Shown: positions 32,410 through 39,840 of the stretch, in pieces
How the letters are laid out: each line of letters starts with the position of its first letter
How positions within the stretch are numbered: the first letter of the stretch is position 1
From: Paenibacillus daejeonensis DSM 15491
Lineage (GTDB): Bacteria > Bacillota > Bacilli > Paenibacillales > Paenibacillaceae
Length of the DNA: 40,652 nt
Assembly: GCF_000378385.1 (NCBI RefSeq)
Contig: NZ_KB899683.1
Span: 1-40,652 of the forward strand
Direction of reading: 5' to 3'
Position numbers and translations under genes: made by a program
The notes under the pieces: model-generated
Database searches by the model: none
The model's input: only the letters and a program-made list of their open reading frames with translations
What the model was told of the DNA's origin: nothing

Positions 32410-33292
32410 GCTTCATCTCCTCCTCTGCAATGAGCCGATCCAGCTCATCAAACTGTTGCTGTTGCTGTTTAGTGCGTTTCGGAGAGCCAGGGGCGACCGG
32501 CACGTGCGGCACCGCACCGGTTATGGCTTTGGACGATCGTTGTACCTCCCAAGCATCATAAATGCGAGGGATGATGAACGATATGCTCCGAATACTGTCA
32601 CGTTTGTGGCGTGGCCTGAAATTGTCAAAGCAATGATCAATGCAGGTCTTAATAAATGGGGACGGCACCCCATCAGCCACCAGCTGCTTTACTTCTTCGT
32701 AGTCGGTCAAGCTCAATTCGAGCCCTCTACCTCTACGCTTCAAGAAGTGATTTCCAATGTCTTGTATCTGTTTCGTCATATCAGCTTCGTCTACCACCTC
32801 CACCTCTTCTTTTGTAATATCTACTGTAATATCTTTATTAGAGTGGACATTTTTGTCCGAGAGACTGGACATTTCTGTCCACTCTGTTTGGGAGACTGGA
32901 CATTTTTGTCCACTCTCTTGGGGTAGAGACTGGACATTTTTGTCCAGAGAGTGGACATTTTTGTCCGAACGATCAGGGAACTTTTTCGAGTTTCTGACTG
33001 AGAAAATCATCCCATAGGGAGCTCTCGTAATTTTGATGTAGCCTTCTTGCTCTAAAGTGTCGATCCAACGTTGAACAGTTCTTTCGGTAACATCAAACTT
33101 CGCTGAGATCTCCTCACGCTTGATAGGCTTATTCCCGAGGACGATGCCCCAAGATACTCCATCCTTTTCGACATCCTTCGTCGTGGAGCTGACGCACCAC
33201 AGGAATAACCATATTGCGCTGCCTATGTTCTTATAATGTTTGGGATCCAGGAGTCCGGAGTACATCGGAAAAGGATAGCTGTCTTGAGACAT
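32396..33292 (-). CDS. Phage replication initiator (O-like) containing the origin iterons
   Basis: 298 residues from the ATG with AGGGGATG upstream. Winged helix about 15-95 (KREEISAKFDVTERTVQRWI, then a wing). Residues about 105-150 are a low-complexity linker repeating DKNV; this stretch is encoded by the iterons. C-terminal part has RHKRDSIRSISFIIPRIYDA, seen in initiators that recruit the loader, ending Q-rich. As with lambda O, the origin lies inside the gene. Confidence 0.88.
   Translation of the reverse strand: MSQDSYPFPMYSGLLDPKHYKNIGSAIWLFLWCVSSTTKDVEKDGVSWGIVLGNKPIKREEISAKFDVTERTVQRWIDTLEQEGYIKITRAPYGMIFSVRNSKKFPDRSDKNVHSLDKNVQSLPQESGQKCPVSQTEWTEMSSLSDKNVHSNKDITVDITKEEVEVVDEADMTKQIQDIGNHFLKRRGRGLELSLTDYEEVKQLVADGVPSPFIKTCIDHCFDNFRPRHKRDSIRSISFIIPRIYDAWEVQRSSKAITGAVPHVPVAPGSPKRTKQQQQQFDELDRLIAEEEMKRGTD
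32813..32834. repeat. AT-rich direct repeats beside the iterons (probable unwinding element)
   Basis: TGTAATATCT occurs at 32813-32822 and 32825-32834 (12-bp period), followed by TTATTAG. It is the most AT-rich stretch of the gene and directly adjoins the iteron cluster, as a DNA unwinding element would. Confidence 0.65.
32844..32966. repeat. Five iterons: probable replication origin
   Basis: TGGACATTTTTGTCC at 32844, 32866 (one change), 32897, 32931 and 32952. Each contains the dyad GGACA/TGTCC. Start-to-start spacings of 22, 31, 34 and 21 bp approximate two or three helical turns. The copies are read in three different frames of the initiator gene, so the DNA, not the peptide, is conserved. 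Confidence 0.85.
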
Positions 33293-33314
33293 ACAAACAT
33301 CCCCTATATCTTGA

Positions 33315-33581
33315 TTAGCGCTGGGACTCGCGAACAGAATACATCTGTACGTGCATGTGACCGACCTGTCCGTGATGGACAATCATTCCGGCCGTGACGC
33401 CAGAAGCTACTTGCTTAATCGTGTCTGAAAGCAGCTCAGGCATTTGTTCTTCCTTTGCTGCCAGTCTTGTAACCTGGATACCAAGGCCCTTCGCCATATC
33501 CTCCAGCAGCGCCTTGGCTTGTTCAGGCCCCTGAGCCATCGCTTCATCCATCCAGTGCTGCATCATCGTCATCTTGCTCAT
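33315..33581 (-). CDS. Small phage protein, unknown
   Basis: 88 residues from the ATG (MSKMTMMQHWMDEAMAQGPE) with AGGGAGAG upstream; its ATG overlaps the stop of the ORF before it (ATGA). C-terminal VHHGQVGHMHVQMY is histidine- and glycine-rich. Overlap with both neighbours confirms the unit. No family recognised. Confidence 0.7.
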   Translation of the reverse strand: MSKMTMMQHWMDEAMAQGPEQAKALLEDMAKGLGIQVTRLAAKEEQMPELLSDTIKQVASGVTAGMIVHHGQVGHMHVQMYSVRESQR

Positions 33582-33733
33582 ATCGATCTCTCCCTCATAA
33601 TTTTCTGTTGCCATTCCTTCGAGAGCCGGCAGCGGGAAGCATGAATCTCGTAGAAGCGCCGCCCCAATGAAAACGAGACGAATTTTTTAGTAGACGTCTC
33701 GTAATAGAAACCATTCAAGTTTGGCGCCGTCAC
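33578..33733 (-). CDS. 51-residue basic protein
   Basis: Starts at GTG 13 nt after the exonuclease stop (weak GGTGG site) and ends with an ATGA overlap onto the next gene. Reads MTAPNLNGFYYETSTKKFVS then GRRFYEIHASRC and a basic tail. It fills an otherwise empty gap in a tightly packed operon, which supports it. Unknown function. Confidence 0.6.
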   Translation of the reverse strand: MTAPNLNGFYYETSTKKFVSFSLGRRFYEIHASRCRLSKEWQQKIMRERSI

Positions 33734-33745
33734 AGCGCCACCATT

Positions 33746-34354
33746 TCAACCGGCATAACGTAGGTTGACGGGTATTAGCTCGGCGTGCTCAGGCGCCCAT
33801 GCCGGCGGACCGTACTTGCTGACATAGGCCAGCTTGTTAACCCACTCATCAACCGGCTCTCTCTCGTGCATAGCCTTGAGCAGCTCCCAGGCACCGATGA
33901 CGTCATTGAGCGCTCGGTGCGCCCCAGTGAGCGTAATGCCGTAGCGCTCGGTCATGTCTGTCAACTTGTGCGGGAAAGTGTGCCGGTCACGCGCGATCGT
34001 ACAGGTATCAATAAAATGATTGCTGAAGGTTGGACGACCGGAACGTTGCAGCCAGTAATGGAGGAACGCCATGTCGAAGGTCGCGTTATGCGCAACCAGC
34101 AGGCTACCCTTGGCCAGGTTGCGCAGAATCTTGAATGCCAGATCCTCCGGCATCCCCTCGGCCACGTCCGCATTTGTCAGGCCCGTAATCTCAGTAATCT
34201 TGGCCGGTAGCTCGCCGTCGAACTGTACGAGCGTTTGAAATTGGCTTACGATCTGGCCATCGATGCAGCGGATCGCTGCCAACTCAATGACGCGGTCAGT
34301 AGCAGGGTTAAGGCCCGTAGTCTCAAAATCAAAAACAGTAATATCATCAAGCAT
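33746..34354 (-). CDS. DnaQ-like 3'-5' exonuclease (DEDDh)
   Basis: 202 residues from the ATG with AGGAG 8 nt upstream. Exo I FDFETTG (D9, E11), exo II HNATFDMAFL, exo III HRALNDV. Acts on DNA or RNA ends; in this operon probably in recombination or proofreading. Start overlaps the previous gene by 8 nt. Confidence 0.9.
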   Translation of the reverse strand: MLDDITVFDFETTGLNPATDRVIELAAIRCIDGQIVSQFQTLVQFDGELPAKITEITGLTNADVAEGMPEDLAFKILRNLAKGSLLVAHNATFDMAFLHYWLQRSGRPTFSNHFIDTCTIARDRHTFPHKLTDMTERYGITLTGAHRALNDVIGAWELLKAMHEREPVDEWVNKLAYVSKYGPPAWAPEHAELIPVNLRYAG

Positions 34355-34562
34355 TGGATCGACTCCTATCGTCTCGCAGCCATATGATGCGCTGCTGGTA
34401 ATTTGCCTTGCGTACGCTCCAGCCCTCGTAACCACGTGCAAAGTACTCTTTGACCTCGCGCTTAAACGCCTCTGGGTCGGTGTGGTACAGCGCCCAAATC
34501 CGCTCGCTCACGCCGGAGCGAGTCAGCGGCACACCGAACTCGTCATAAATTGGCTCTGTCAT
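34347..34562 (-). CDS. Small phage protein, unknown
   Basis: 71 residues from the ATG overlapping the MBL-fold stop (ATGA). EFGVPLTRSGVSERIWALYH, FKREVKEYFARGYEGW: aromatic-rich and helical. The longer frame to 34658 lies inside the MBL gene. Confidence 0.7.
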   Translation of the reverse strand: MTEPIYDEFGVPLTRSGVSERIWALYHTDPEAFKREVKEYFARGYEGWSVRKANYQQRIIWLRDDRSRSNA

Positions 34563-35266
34563 CGCTTGGCCACCCGGACCACTGCCCCGGTGACCTCCTG
34601 CACCTCGCGCCGGAAACGCTCCTCGTCGCTGTTGCCGTCCGAAAGATGCAGCAGCCATATCTCTTGGACCTTAGATACGTCGTTGGCTCGTAGAAAATCC
34701 TTTACGTGATCCAAGCCAAAGTGCGATCGGAGCAGCCGGTGCATCTGCGCCGGATGGAGCTGGCCAGCCTCGACACGCTCCTGGACGATGTCCAGGGCGT
34801 AATTGCACTCGACCATCAAGTGAGTCAGGCCACCGAACCGGTATCGGCAGTAATAGCTGTCCGTCAAAAAGAGCAGCTTGTCCCCGTCACGGTTGGCCAG
34901 CAGGAAGCCCAGGGGCTCCGCCGCATCATGCTCCACGTCAAACGGCAGGATCGTCCAGGTGCCGATTCGAAATGACTTGTGAGCCTGCACGGTATGCAGC
35001 CGATGACTGGACAGCCCCAGGGCGTCCGCTGTCCCTTGTCCGGTATAAATCCGGACGCCTGCTCGCATCAGGTCCTTGATGGCCTTGCTGTGATCGCCGT
35101 GATCATGTGTAACCAGGCAACCGGCAAGCTGGGTCACCTGGAAGGAGAGCGCCCGCTGCAGCTCCTTATACGGCAACCCAGCCTCCAGGAGCAGCGTGGT
35201 ATGCCCGTCCGTGATTCGGTAGGCATTGCCGGCGCTGCTGCTTCCCAGTGGCAGGATCTCAATCAC
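34559..35266 (-). CDS. MBL-fold metallohydrolase (YycJ/WalJ-like)
   Basis: 235 residues from GTG overlapping the recT stop (GTGA). N terminus MIEILPLGSSSAGNAYRI and the metal motif THDHGDH (H54, H56, D58, H59) belong to the beta-lactamase fold; later VEHDAAEPLGFLL and SDGNSDEERF. Relatives include 5'-3' exonucleases, and location after recT suggests it supplies single strands for annealing (inference). Confidence 0.85.
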   Translation of the reverse strand: MIEILPLGSSSAGNAYRITDGHTTLLLEAGLPYKELQRALSFQVTQLAGCLVTHDHGDHSKAIKDLMRAGVRIYTGQGTADALGLSSHRLHTVQAHKSFRIGTWTILPFDVEHDAAEPLGFLLANRDGDKLLFLTDSYYCRYRFGGLTHLMVECNYALDIVQERVEAGQLHPAQMHRLLRSHFGLDHVKDFLRANDVSKVQEIWLLHLSDGNSDEERFRREVQEVTGAVVRVAKR

Positions 35267-36342
35267 TCGAAGTCGAGATCCATTTCATCCGGATTTGGTG
35301 GCGGCGCATCTGCTGCGGGCTTCTTCTGATCGCTGCCTTTATCGGATGCTGGCGGCGGCTCCGGATCGGACGCGGGTTCCGGGTCATCGTCCTCACCCTC
35401 CGGCGTGATATCAATCCGCTGCCGGTTGCCATTCTCTCCGATCTCGTCCTCTACGGACTGGATGTTGTACTCCTGCTCAAGCTGGCTCAGGCGGAGGTAA
35501 TCGTCATCAATCTTCTGGCTGTCAATCGTGATATCGTTGTAGGCAGCCCGAATTACCGTCTTCAAGCACATCTGATCGTACCAGCCCTCTACCTTCTCCT
35601 TGCCCGTCTTCTTGTTTCTTCCGGTATCTTCGTCCTTCTCCCAAACGTCCTTTTCACCGCCCCAAAACTCAGGGGACGCATGTTTGGGTCGTCGCTTAAG
35701 GATTTCCTCGATGCTAAGCATGACCAGCTTGTTTTTGTGTGGCGCCTGTGAAAATGAGTGATAATAGAACCCGCCAACTATCTCACCGCGTTTGAATGCG
35801 TTAGTGATTTCAAAATGATAGCCCTCAACCTCGTTTCGAGCGTCGCGCTTGATGGGGAAGAACTTGTCCGTCGAGTAAACCAACTCGACTATCACTTTGT
35901 CTGGAACATCCAGACCATATTTGACCGCCTTGAGCTCCATGCCGCGGTAGCCCTCGACAAAACCAATATCATATTGGCCGGTTCTTTTATTTTTAAAGGG
36001 AACCATGTTGATATGGTTCTTCTGGGCAGGATCGAAGCCTACTCGCGCGTAGGTCACAACATCCCGGGCCAGTTTCTCCATGTTGATGTTCTGCCAGGTC
36101 ACCGGAGTCGCATCTCGGTTTCTCTCCGACTTTGCAAGTCGCTTCTCCTCCGCGGCTCTGAGCGTGGAGTCCAGGGAGATAAAGTAATTCTGAGCCAGGC
36201 GTTTCTGGAACTGAGTCAAAGCCACTTCACTCACGCCCGCCGAGAACTGCGCCACAACCATATTCATGAAGCGCTCTGATTGGGTCAGTTCCTTCTTAGC
36301 GAGAGCCTTATACTGCTGCTGTTGCTTCTCTTCTTCGCTCAT
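35263..36342 (-). CDS. recT: RecT-family single-strand annealing protein
   Basis: 359 residues from the ATG with GGAGG 6 nt upstream, overlapping the previous stop (ATGA). Core features: MVVAQFSAGVSEVALTQFQK, VTYARVGFDPAQKNHINMVP, YDIGFVEGYRGMELKAVK, WYDQMCLKTVIR. The C-terminal 60 residues are acidic and P/E/D-rich. Pairs complementary single strands in phage recombination. Confidence 0.95.
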   Translation of the reverse strand: MSEEEKQQQQYKALAKKELTQSERFMNMVVAQFSAGVSEVALTQFQKRLAQNYFISLDSTLRAAEEKRLAKSERNRDATPVTWQNINMEKLARDVVTYARVGFDPAQKNHINMVPFKNKRTGQYDIGFVEGYRGMELKAVKYGLDVPDKVIVELVYSTDKFFPIKRDARNEVEGYHFEITNAFKRGEIVGGFYYHSFSQAPHKNKLVMLSIEEILKRRPKHASPEFWGGEKDVWEKDEDTGRNKKTGKEKVEGWYDQMCLKTVIRAAYNDITIDSQKIDDDYLRLSQLEQEYNIQSVEDEIGENGNRQRIDITPEGEDDDPEPASDPEPPPASDKGSDQKKPAADAPPPNPDEMDLDFE

Positions 36343-36617
36343 TCTTGGCCTCCATTCAGCGGCATGCCCGCTTTGATGTAGCACTCTGTGCAGTAAAAGC
36401 GTTCCGGCTCAAACCCGTTGTACGTACCTTCCTCCTCCAGCACGTATTCAACGGGGGTCATGTCGTTAAGCTCAGCCGCCTCAATGTACTCCTCGATCTC
36501 GTCCGGATGCTTATCACATCCGATGCAAGTCAGTGGTTCACCAAATTTAAGACCGCAAACCTTACAAAACTTATCCGTGCTCTGGATCTCGGTGTTACTA
36601 CATTGTGGACATTTCAT
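36339..36617 (-). CDS. Zinc-ribbon protein
   Basis: 92 residues. CPQC ... CKVCG near the N terminus, CIGC in the middle and CTEC near the C terminus make two or more zinc sites; the middle is acidic. TAATG overlap with the ATPase stop. Probably an accessory of the recombination operon. Confidence 0.75.
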   Translation of the reverse strand: MKCPQCSNTEIQSTDKFCKVCGLKFGEPLTCIGCDKHPDEIEEYIEAAELNDMTPVEYVLEEEGTYNGFEPERFYCTECYIKAGMPLNGGQE

Positions 36618-38590
36618 TAGATCGCCTCCCTGCTGATGAAACGGAGCCTTTTGTCGTCCTCTGAAACAATTAAGCGCACGACCTGCGAGTCTGTAGGTTG
36701 CAGTTTGGTAACAGACTCGGCGTTGTCTACAAAGATCGGTGCCGTGACCCCGTAATGCTCACAAAGTGTGTTGATGATATCGATACCGACATTGTTCTGG
36801 GCAGCTTTGTTCAGCCCGCCATCGTACGGCACGCCCTTATACAGCGTGTCGCAGACCTCTTTGATCCCGCCGTTGATCTGTTCCTCAAACAGCCGGAACC
36901 GAGCCAAACGGAACTTGGAATCGATGCGGGACTGCAGCAGGCTGACCTTCGTCCGGATAAACTCCTCTGCTAGAAACAGCTCATGCTGCTGGCGCTCGTA
37001 CTCGGCAGCCAGCTTCGTCTCCTGCTCCTCGAGCTCGGCGATCCGCTCCAGCTGCTTGGCCGCCTGTTCGAACTTGGCCAGGTCGGCCTCATACGTCTGA
37101 ATCTCGGCCTGCAGGTTGTCGATGACGCCTTGCAGTCTTTCTTGCTCCTGCCGAGTGCTCTCCCGCAGCCCCTTGATCTGAGCGGCGATACCATCGGCCT
37201 CTGCGGACAGCCGGCGGTACTCTGGATCCTTGTTTGGATCCTGGACACCACCGCGCAGGCGCTCGAGCTCGACTTCCGCCGCCTTAGCCTGCTCCTGTAG
37301 GGGCTGGACCTTGGCCGTGTTGGCCTGTAACTCCTCCCTGTGCTGGATGACCTCCTCGCTCAACCGATCCGCCTCCGTCTTGACTGCACGACCCCGGGAC
37401 TGGATGCTCGTCAGCCGCTCTGCCTTGCGACGGTTGGCCTCTGCCAGCGCCTTGGCATGTGCCTCCTGTCGGAGGTCCTCTGGCAACAGCTGTCCGCAGG
37501 CCGCGCAGCTGTCGCTCTCGGTATGCTCAAAGGGCTCTGCTTTGACAGCTGCAAACTGATCGGCCAACTGCTTGCGCTCCGCATCCAGAGCAGTGATGCG
37601 CTGCTCGTTTGTTCGGATCTTGTACTGACGGTCATCCGCTGACCGCCGAAGCTCATCGAGCTGGCGGTGCAGGACAGCGACATGATCGCGCTGCTTGGCA
37701 ATCTCATCGAGCACATCCGACTGCAGGCGACGTTTGATATCGACCATCTGCCCATCCAATTGGGTCCATTGGTGCTTCAGCTCCTGGACGCGGCCACCTG
37801 ATTGGACGGCCATCAGCTCCAATTGACGCTCCGTGACCTGGCCGCGCAGGGACGCGATGTCCTCCTGCAGCAGTTCCTCACTCAGCTCAGACACATTAGG
37901 CACGCTACGCTGAGCTTCGCTGATCCGGATTGGGATCTGTTCGATCTCTCCATTTATCCGCTTAAGGGCGGCGGCGACGATCTTTTTATGATCCTCGACC
38001 GACCGCTCTTGCAGGATCTTCTCGAGCGGCTGCAGCTCCTTTTTACTGTGCAGAATCTCGACGTCGGGGATCTCCCCGCAGATCTCCATGAGGATCCGGC
38101 GACGGTCGTCTTTTCTAAGGACCTCGTTGAAATATGATGGGTTGGTGATGAGTTTAAACAACTCCTCCGGAATGATGGAGGTCACCTCAGCCTCATACTC
38201 GCTTTTATTGACCGGCACGCCGTCGAGATGGTAAATTGTCTCGTGGCCACTATAGGTGGCCTTGATGGATCCACGCTTCTTGACCCATTTCTCCTTGAAG
38301 ACTCGCCGGAAGGTCTTCGGTCGCCCGTCGACTGTTAGAACACACTCGACCTCGTGCTCCAGTTTTCGCTGCCGGATACGGCCGATCTCGTCCAGCTCCT
38401 GAATTTCAAAGTCAGCTCGATTCAGGCTATCCTTGCCAAAAAGTGACCAAGTGAAGGCATCGAAGATGGTCGTCTTGCCAGTGGCGTTATCCCCGTAAAC
38501 GTCAAGATCCGAGGCGCCCGTCGTAACGACGAGCTCTCGGAATCCCTTAAAATTTCGAAGCGTCAAGCGCTCCAGTACGATTTGCTTCAT
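36617..38590 (-). CDS. Rad50/SbcC-like ATPase
   Basis: 657 residues. Walker A GDNATGKTT (33-41), two coiled-coil arms about 190-350 and 370-560, and a CxxC hook (CAACG, 362-366) between them, as in Rad50/SbcC. The C-terminal Walker B-like strand is IFVDNAESV. No separate SbcD nuclease is seen in the operon; the MBL or DEDDh protein might be the partner (inference). Often found next to recT in phages. Confidence 0.9.
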   Translation of the reverse strand: MKQIVLERLTLRNFKGFRELVVTTGASDLDVYGDNATGKTTIFDAFTWSLFGKDSLNRADFEIQELDEIGRIRQRKLEHEVECVLTVDGRPKTFRRVFKEKWVKKRGSIKATYSGHETIYHLDGVPVNKSEYEAEVTSIIPEELFKLITNPSYFNEVLRKDDRRRILMEICGEIPDVEILHSKKELQPLEKILQERSVEDHKKIVAAALKRINGEIEQIPIRISEAQRSVPNVSELSEELLQEDIASLRGQVTERQLELMAVQSGGRVQELKHQWTQLDGQMVDIKRRLQSDVLDEIAKQRDHVAVLHRQLDELRRSADDRQYKIRTNEQRITALDAERKQLADQFAAVKAEPFEHTESDSCAACGQLLPEDLRQEAHAKALAEANRRKAERLTSIQSRGRAVKTEADRLSEEVIQHREELQANTAKVQPLQEQAKAAEVELERLRGGVQDPNKDPEYRRLSAEADGIAAQIKGLRESTRQEQERLQGVIDNLQAEIQTYEADLAKFEQAAKQLERIAELEEQETKLAAEYERQQHELFLAEEFIRTKVSLLQSRIDSKFRLARFRLFEEQINGGIKEVCDTLYKGVPYDGGLNKAAQNNVGIDIINTLCEHYGVTAPIFVDNAESVTKLQPTDSQVVRLIVSEDDKRLRFISREAI

Positions 38591-38922
38591 GGCGTCACCT
38601 GGATAAGGCCAGCAACTGCCCGGTATGCCTTAAACTGGATCTGCAGGCGCTCAAGACGGGATACAGTGTTTTTCAACTGCAGCTCACAGCCGGAAAGCAA
38701 TTCCCTCTCGTGGCCAGTGAATTGTCGTGCCTGTGCTGCCCTGGTCTCAGCATTTTTTCCATCCAGTTTGTTATGAAGGAGCAATGAATCTTCTTTTTCT
38801 TGAAGCAGATCCTTAGCTTCAAGCACCTGTTGATGCATAGCCAGAACATCCACCTGAGCAGTTTCGATTTCATCCGGCAACGACAACAGTCTCGCGACAA
38901 GCTCATTCTTGGTCATGGTCAT
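38587..38922 (-). CDS. Helical phage protein, unknown
   Basis: 111 residues, GGAGGTG 8 nt before the ATG, which overlaps the previous stop (ATGA). Mostly one long amphipathic helix (LEAKDLLQEKEDSLLLHNKL, ELQLKNTVSRLERLQIQF). Likely helps the recombination proteins downstream; unproven. Confidence 0.7.
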   Translation of the reverse strand: MTMTKNELVARLLSLPDEIETAQVDVLAMHQQVLEAKDLLQEKEDSLLLHNKLDGKNAETRAAQARQFTGHERELLSGCELQLKNTVSRLERLQIQFKAYRAVAGLIQVTP

Positions 38923-39314
38923 CGGGGCACCTCCTCGGTGAGCTGACCAGCCTGAAGATTAAAAGTGACTTCACGGCCTGGAGAGATATCCTTGCTGTGC
39001 AGATACGCCTCCATCTTCTGCTGCCTTTCCTTAGTAAGTCGCTCGTTCTCTTCTAGCAACTCTTTTCCCCTTGGGCTTGTGAAATATGGAACCTTCAACG
39101 ATTTGTAAAACGAATCACCGTCCTTAAACAGTTGATCAGCATCAGCGATTTCAATCATCTTGAACATATGTTCCGCTACTGCAGCCTTTGAGTTTAGCTC
39201 ATTTAACATGAGACCCTTCCCCAGCATGCGCAGCTGTGACAGCACCGGCTCCTCGATCTTGCAAAGAACTACCGTTCTTGTTGGCTGAAGTGCTTCTAGC
39301 AATTCTCTAAACAT
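38919..39314 (-). CDS. Early phage protein, unknown
   Basis: 131 residues, AAGGAGG 6 nt before the ATG. FRELLEALQPTRTVVLCKIE, then a helical middle (AEHMFKMIEIADADQLFKDG) and a charged C terminus. First gene of the recombination operon, just behind the repeated promoter-like element. No family recognised. Confidence 0.7.
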   Translation of the reverse strand: MFRELLEALQPTRTVVLCKIEEPVLSQLRMLGKGLMLNELNSKAAVAEHMFKMIEIADADQLFKDGDSFYKSLKVPYFTSPRGKELLEENERLTKERQQKMEAYLHSKDISPGREVTFNLQAGQLTEEVPR

Positions 39315-39324
39315 GGGTTCCTCC

Positions 39325-39360
39325 TTGTCGCCCTAGGCATACCGTGGTATGCTAGGAGCA
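39325..39360. promoter_or_regulatory. Repeated promoter/operator element, copy 1
   Basis: CGTGGTATGCTAGGAGCA is repeated at 40130-40146 with two changes. Plus strand: TTGTCG (39325-39330), 17-bp spacer, TATGCT (39348-39353) with an extended TGG. Minus strand: TAGCAT could serve the gene at 39314. A dyad GCATACC-gt-GGTATGC overlaps both, a candidate operator. Confidence 0.5.
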
Positions 39361-39375
39361 GTTCATGGTTTAAAG

Positions 39376-39405
39376 TAGCCCTCTCGCGAAGGGCTATTTT
39401 TTATT
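39376..39405 (+). terminator. Plus-directed terminator behind element copy 1
   Basis: TAGCCCT (39376-39382) with AGGGCTA (39390-39396) followed by TTTTTTATTT on the plus strand. With the promoter above it would give a transcript of about 45 nt reading away from the minus-strand gene. Confidence 0.65.
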
Positions 39406-39513
39406 TCAACAATCATCACAGTTCCGGGGGTATCCCGGCTCATCGCCGTCAATCAGTTCCCCGCAGCACTGGCAAAACAGTCCTTCCAACACTGCATCAG
39501 CTGCTTCACCCAA
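39406..39513 (-). CDS. 35-residue zinc-finger peptide
   Basis: TTG start with GGAGG 7 nt upstream. Sequence MGEAADAVLEGLFCQCCGEL then PGYPRNCDDC: four or five cysteines in a CxxC...CxxC arrangement, a common small phage zinc peptide. Lies directly downstream of the structured RNA at 39539-39793. Confidence 0.65.
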   Translation of the reverse strand: MGEAADAVLEGLFCQCCGELIDGDEPGYPRNCDDC

Positions 39514-39538
39514 ACTCCATCCTCCTCCCTTATGTAGT

Positions 39539-39793
39539 TGAGTGGGCGGGGATTTGCACCCCGCTACGGTTTGCACGTAGTTGTTCGTTGGTCGCCGGTA
39601 GGCTCAATGCCCGGACCAGACTTCACCGCAAAGCCGAATTGGATTTTATAGCAGGCTCAGGCCAGCAACTTAAACGCCGGGATTTGCACCCTACTTCTAC
39701 CGCACAGGCGTTGCGATCCCTTTTCCGCCACCACTCATAGAGCCTATTCAATTTTCAAAGAGCAACGTGGCCAAAGCCACGGCGGTTACCCGC
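39539..39793 (-). ncRNA. Highly structured RNA with T-loop hairpins and a pseudoknot
   Basis: Minus-strand elements, all exact complements: closing stem TGAGTGG/CCACTCA (39737-39731 with 39545-39539); stem AACGCC/GGCGTT (39712-39707 with 39678-39673); three hairpins with seven-base loops TGCAAAY (loops 39688-39682, 39575-39569, 39558-39552) on unlike stems GGG/CCC, CTACG/CGTAG, GCGGGG/CCCCGC; a D-arm-like GCGG/TCGC around AAAAGGGA (39728-39713); a GGT-CCGG/CCGG-ACC hairpin (39617-39590) whose loop GAGCCTA pairs with TAGGCTC (39746-39740), a 7-bp pseudoknot. The last T-loop arm stacks directly on the closing stem, as in tRNA. The 5' end would be made by the hammerhead. Class not recognised. 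Confidence 0.7.
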
Positions 39794-39840
39794 GACGCCT
39801 CCCGGCGTTTCGTCCGCTCCGCTGCGGACTCGTCAGGCGG
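39790..39840 (-). ncRNA. Hammerhead ribozyme, type I
   Basis: Reading the minus strand from 39840: stem I CCGC, CUGACGA (39836-39830), stem II GUCCGC / loop AGCGGA / GCGGAC, GAAA (39811-39808), stem III CGCC / GGGA tetraloop / GGCG, U16.1 C17 (39795-39794), stem I GCGG (39793-39790). Every core position agrees with the hammerhead consensus (CUGANGA, GAAA, A15.1-U16.1, H17=C, G10.1-C11.1). Cleavage is predicted between 39794 and 39793. The 5' strand starts at the base after the AbrB-like stop codon. Stem I is open, so this is type I. A small hairpin GTGGC/GCCAC follows at 39780-39767. Confidence 0.93.

Noticed and set aside
32844-32966. CRISPR-like array
   Set aside because: Repeats are only 15 bp, spacings 6-19 bp, and they lie inside a conserved initiator gene; iterons explain them.
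39673-39712. Cobalamin riboswitch suggested by GGTGCAAATCC and AAAAGGGA nearby
   Set aside because: The two elements are about 26 nt apart instead of a few, the rest of the B12 core is absent, and the same loop occurs in two other hairpins.
39539-39737. Ordinary tRNA gene (closing stem plus T-arm-like hairpin)
   Set aside because: No anticodon arm, a nearly 200-nt span, no encoded CCA and a G in place of the usual second T-loop U. Kept as a tRNA-like structured RNA instead.
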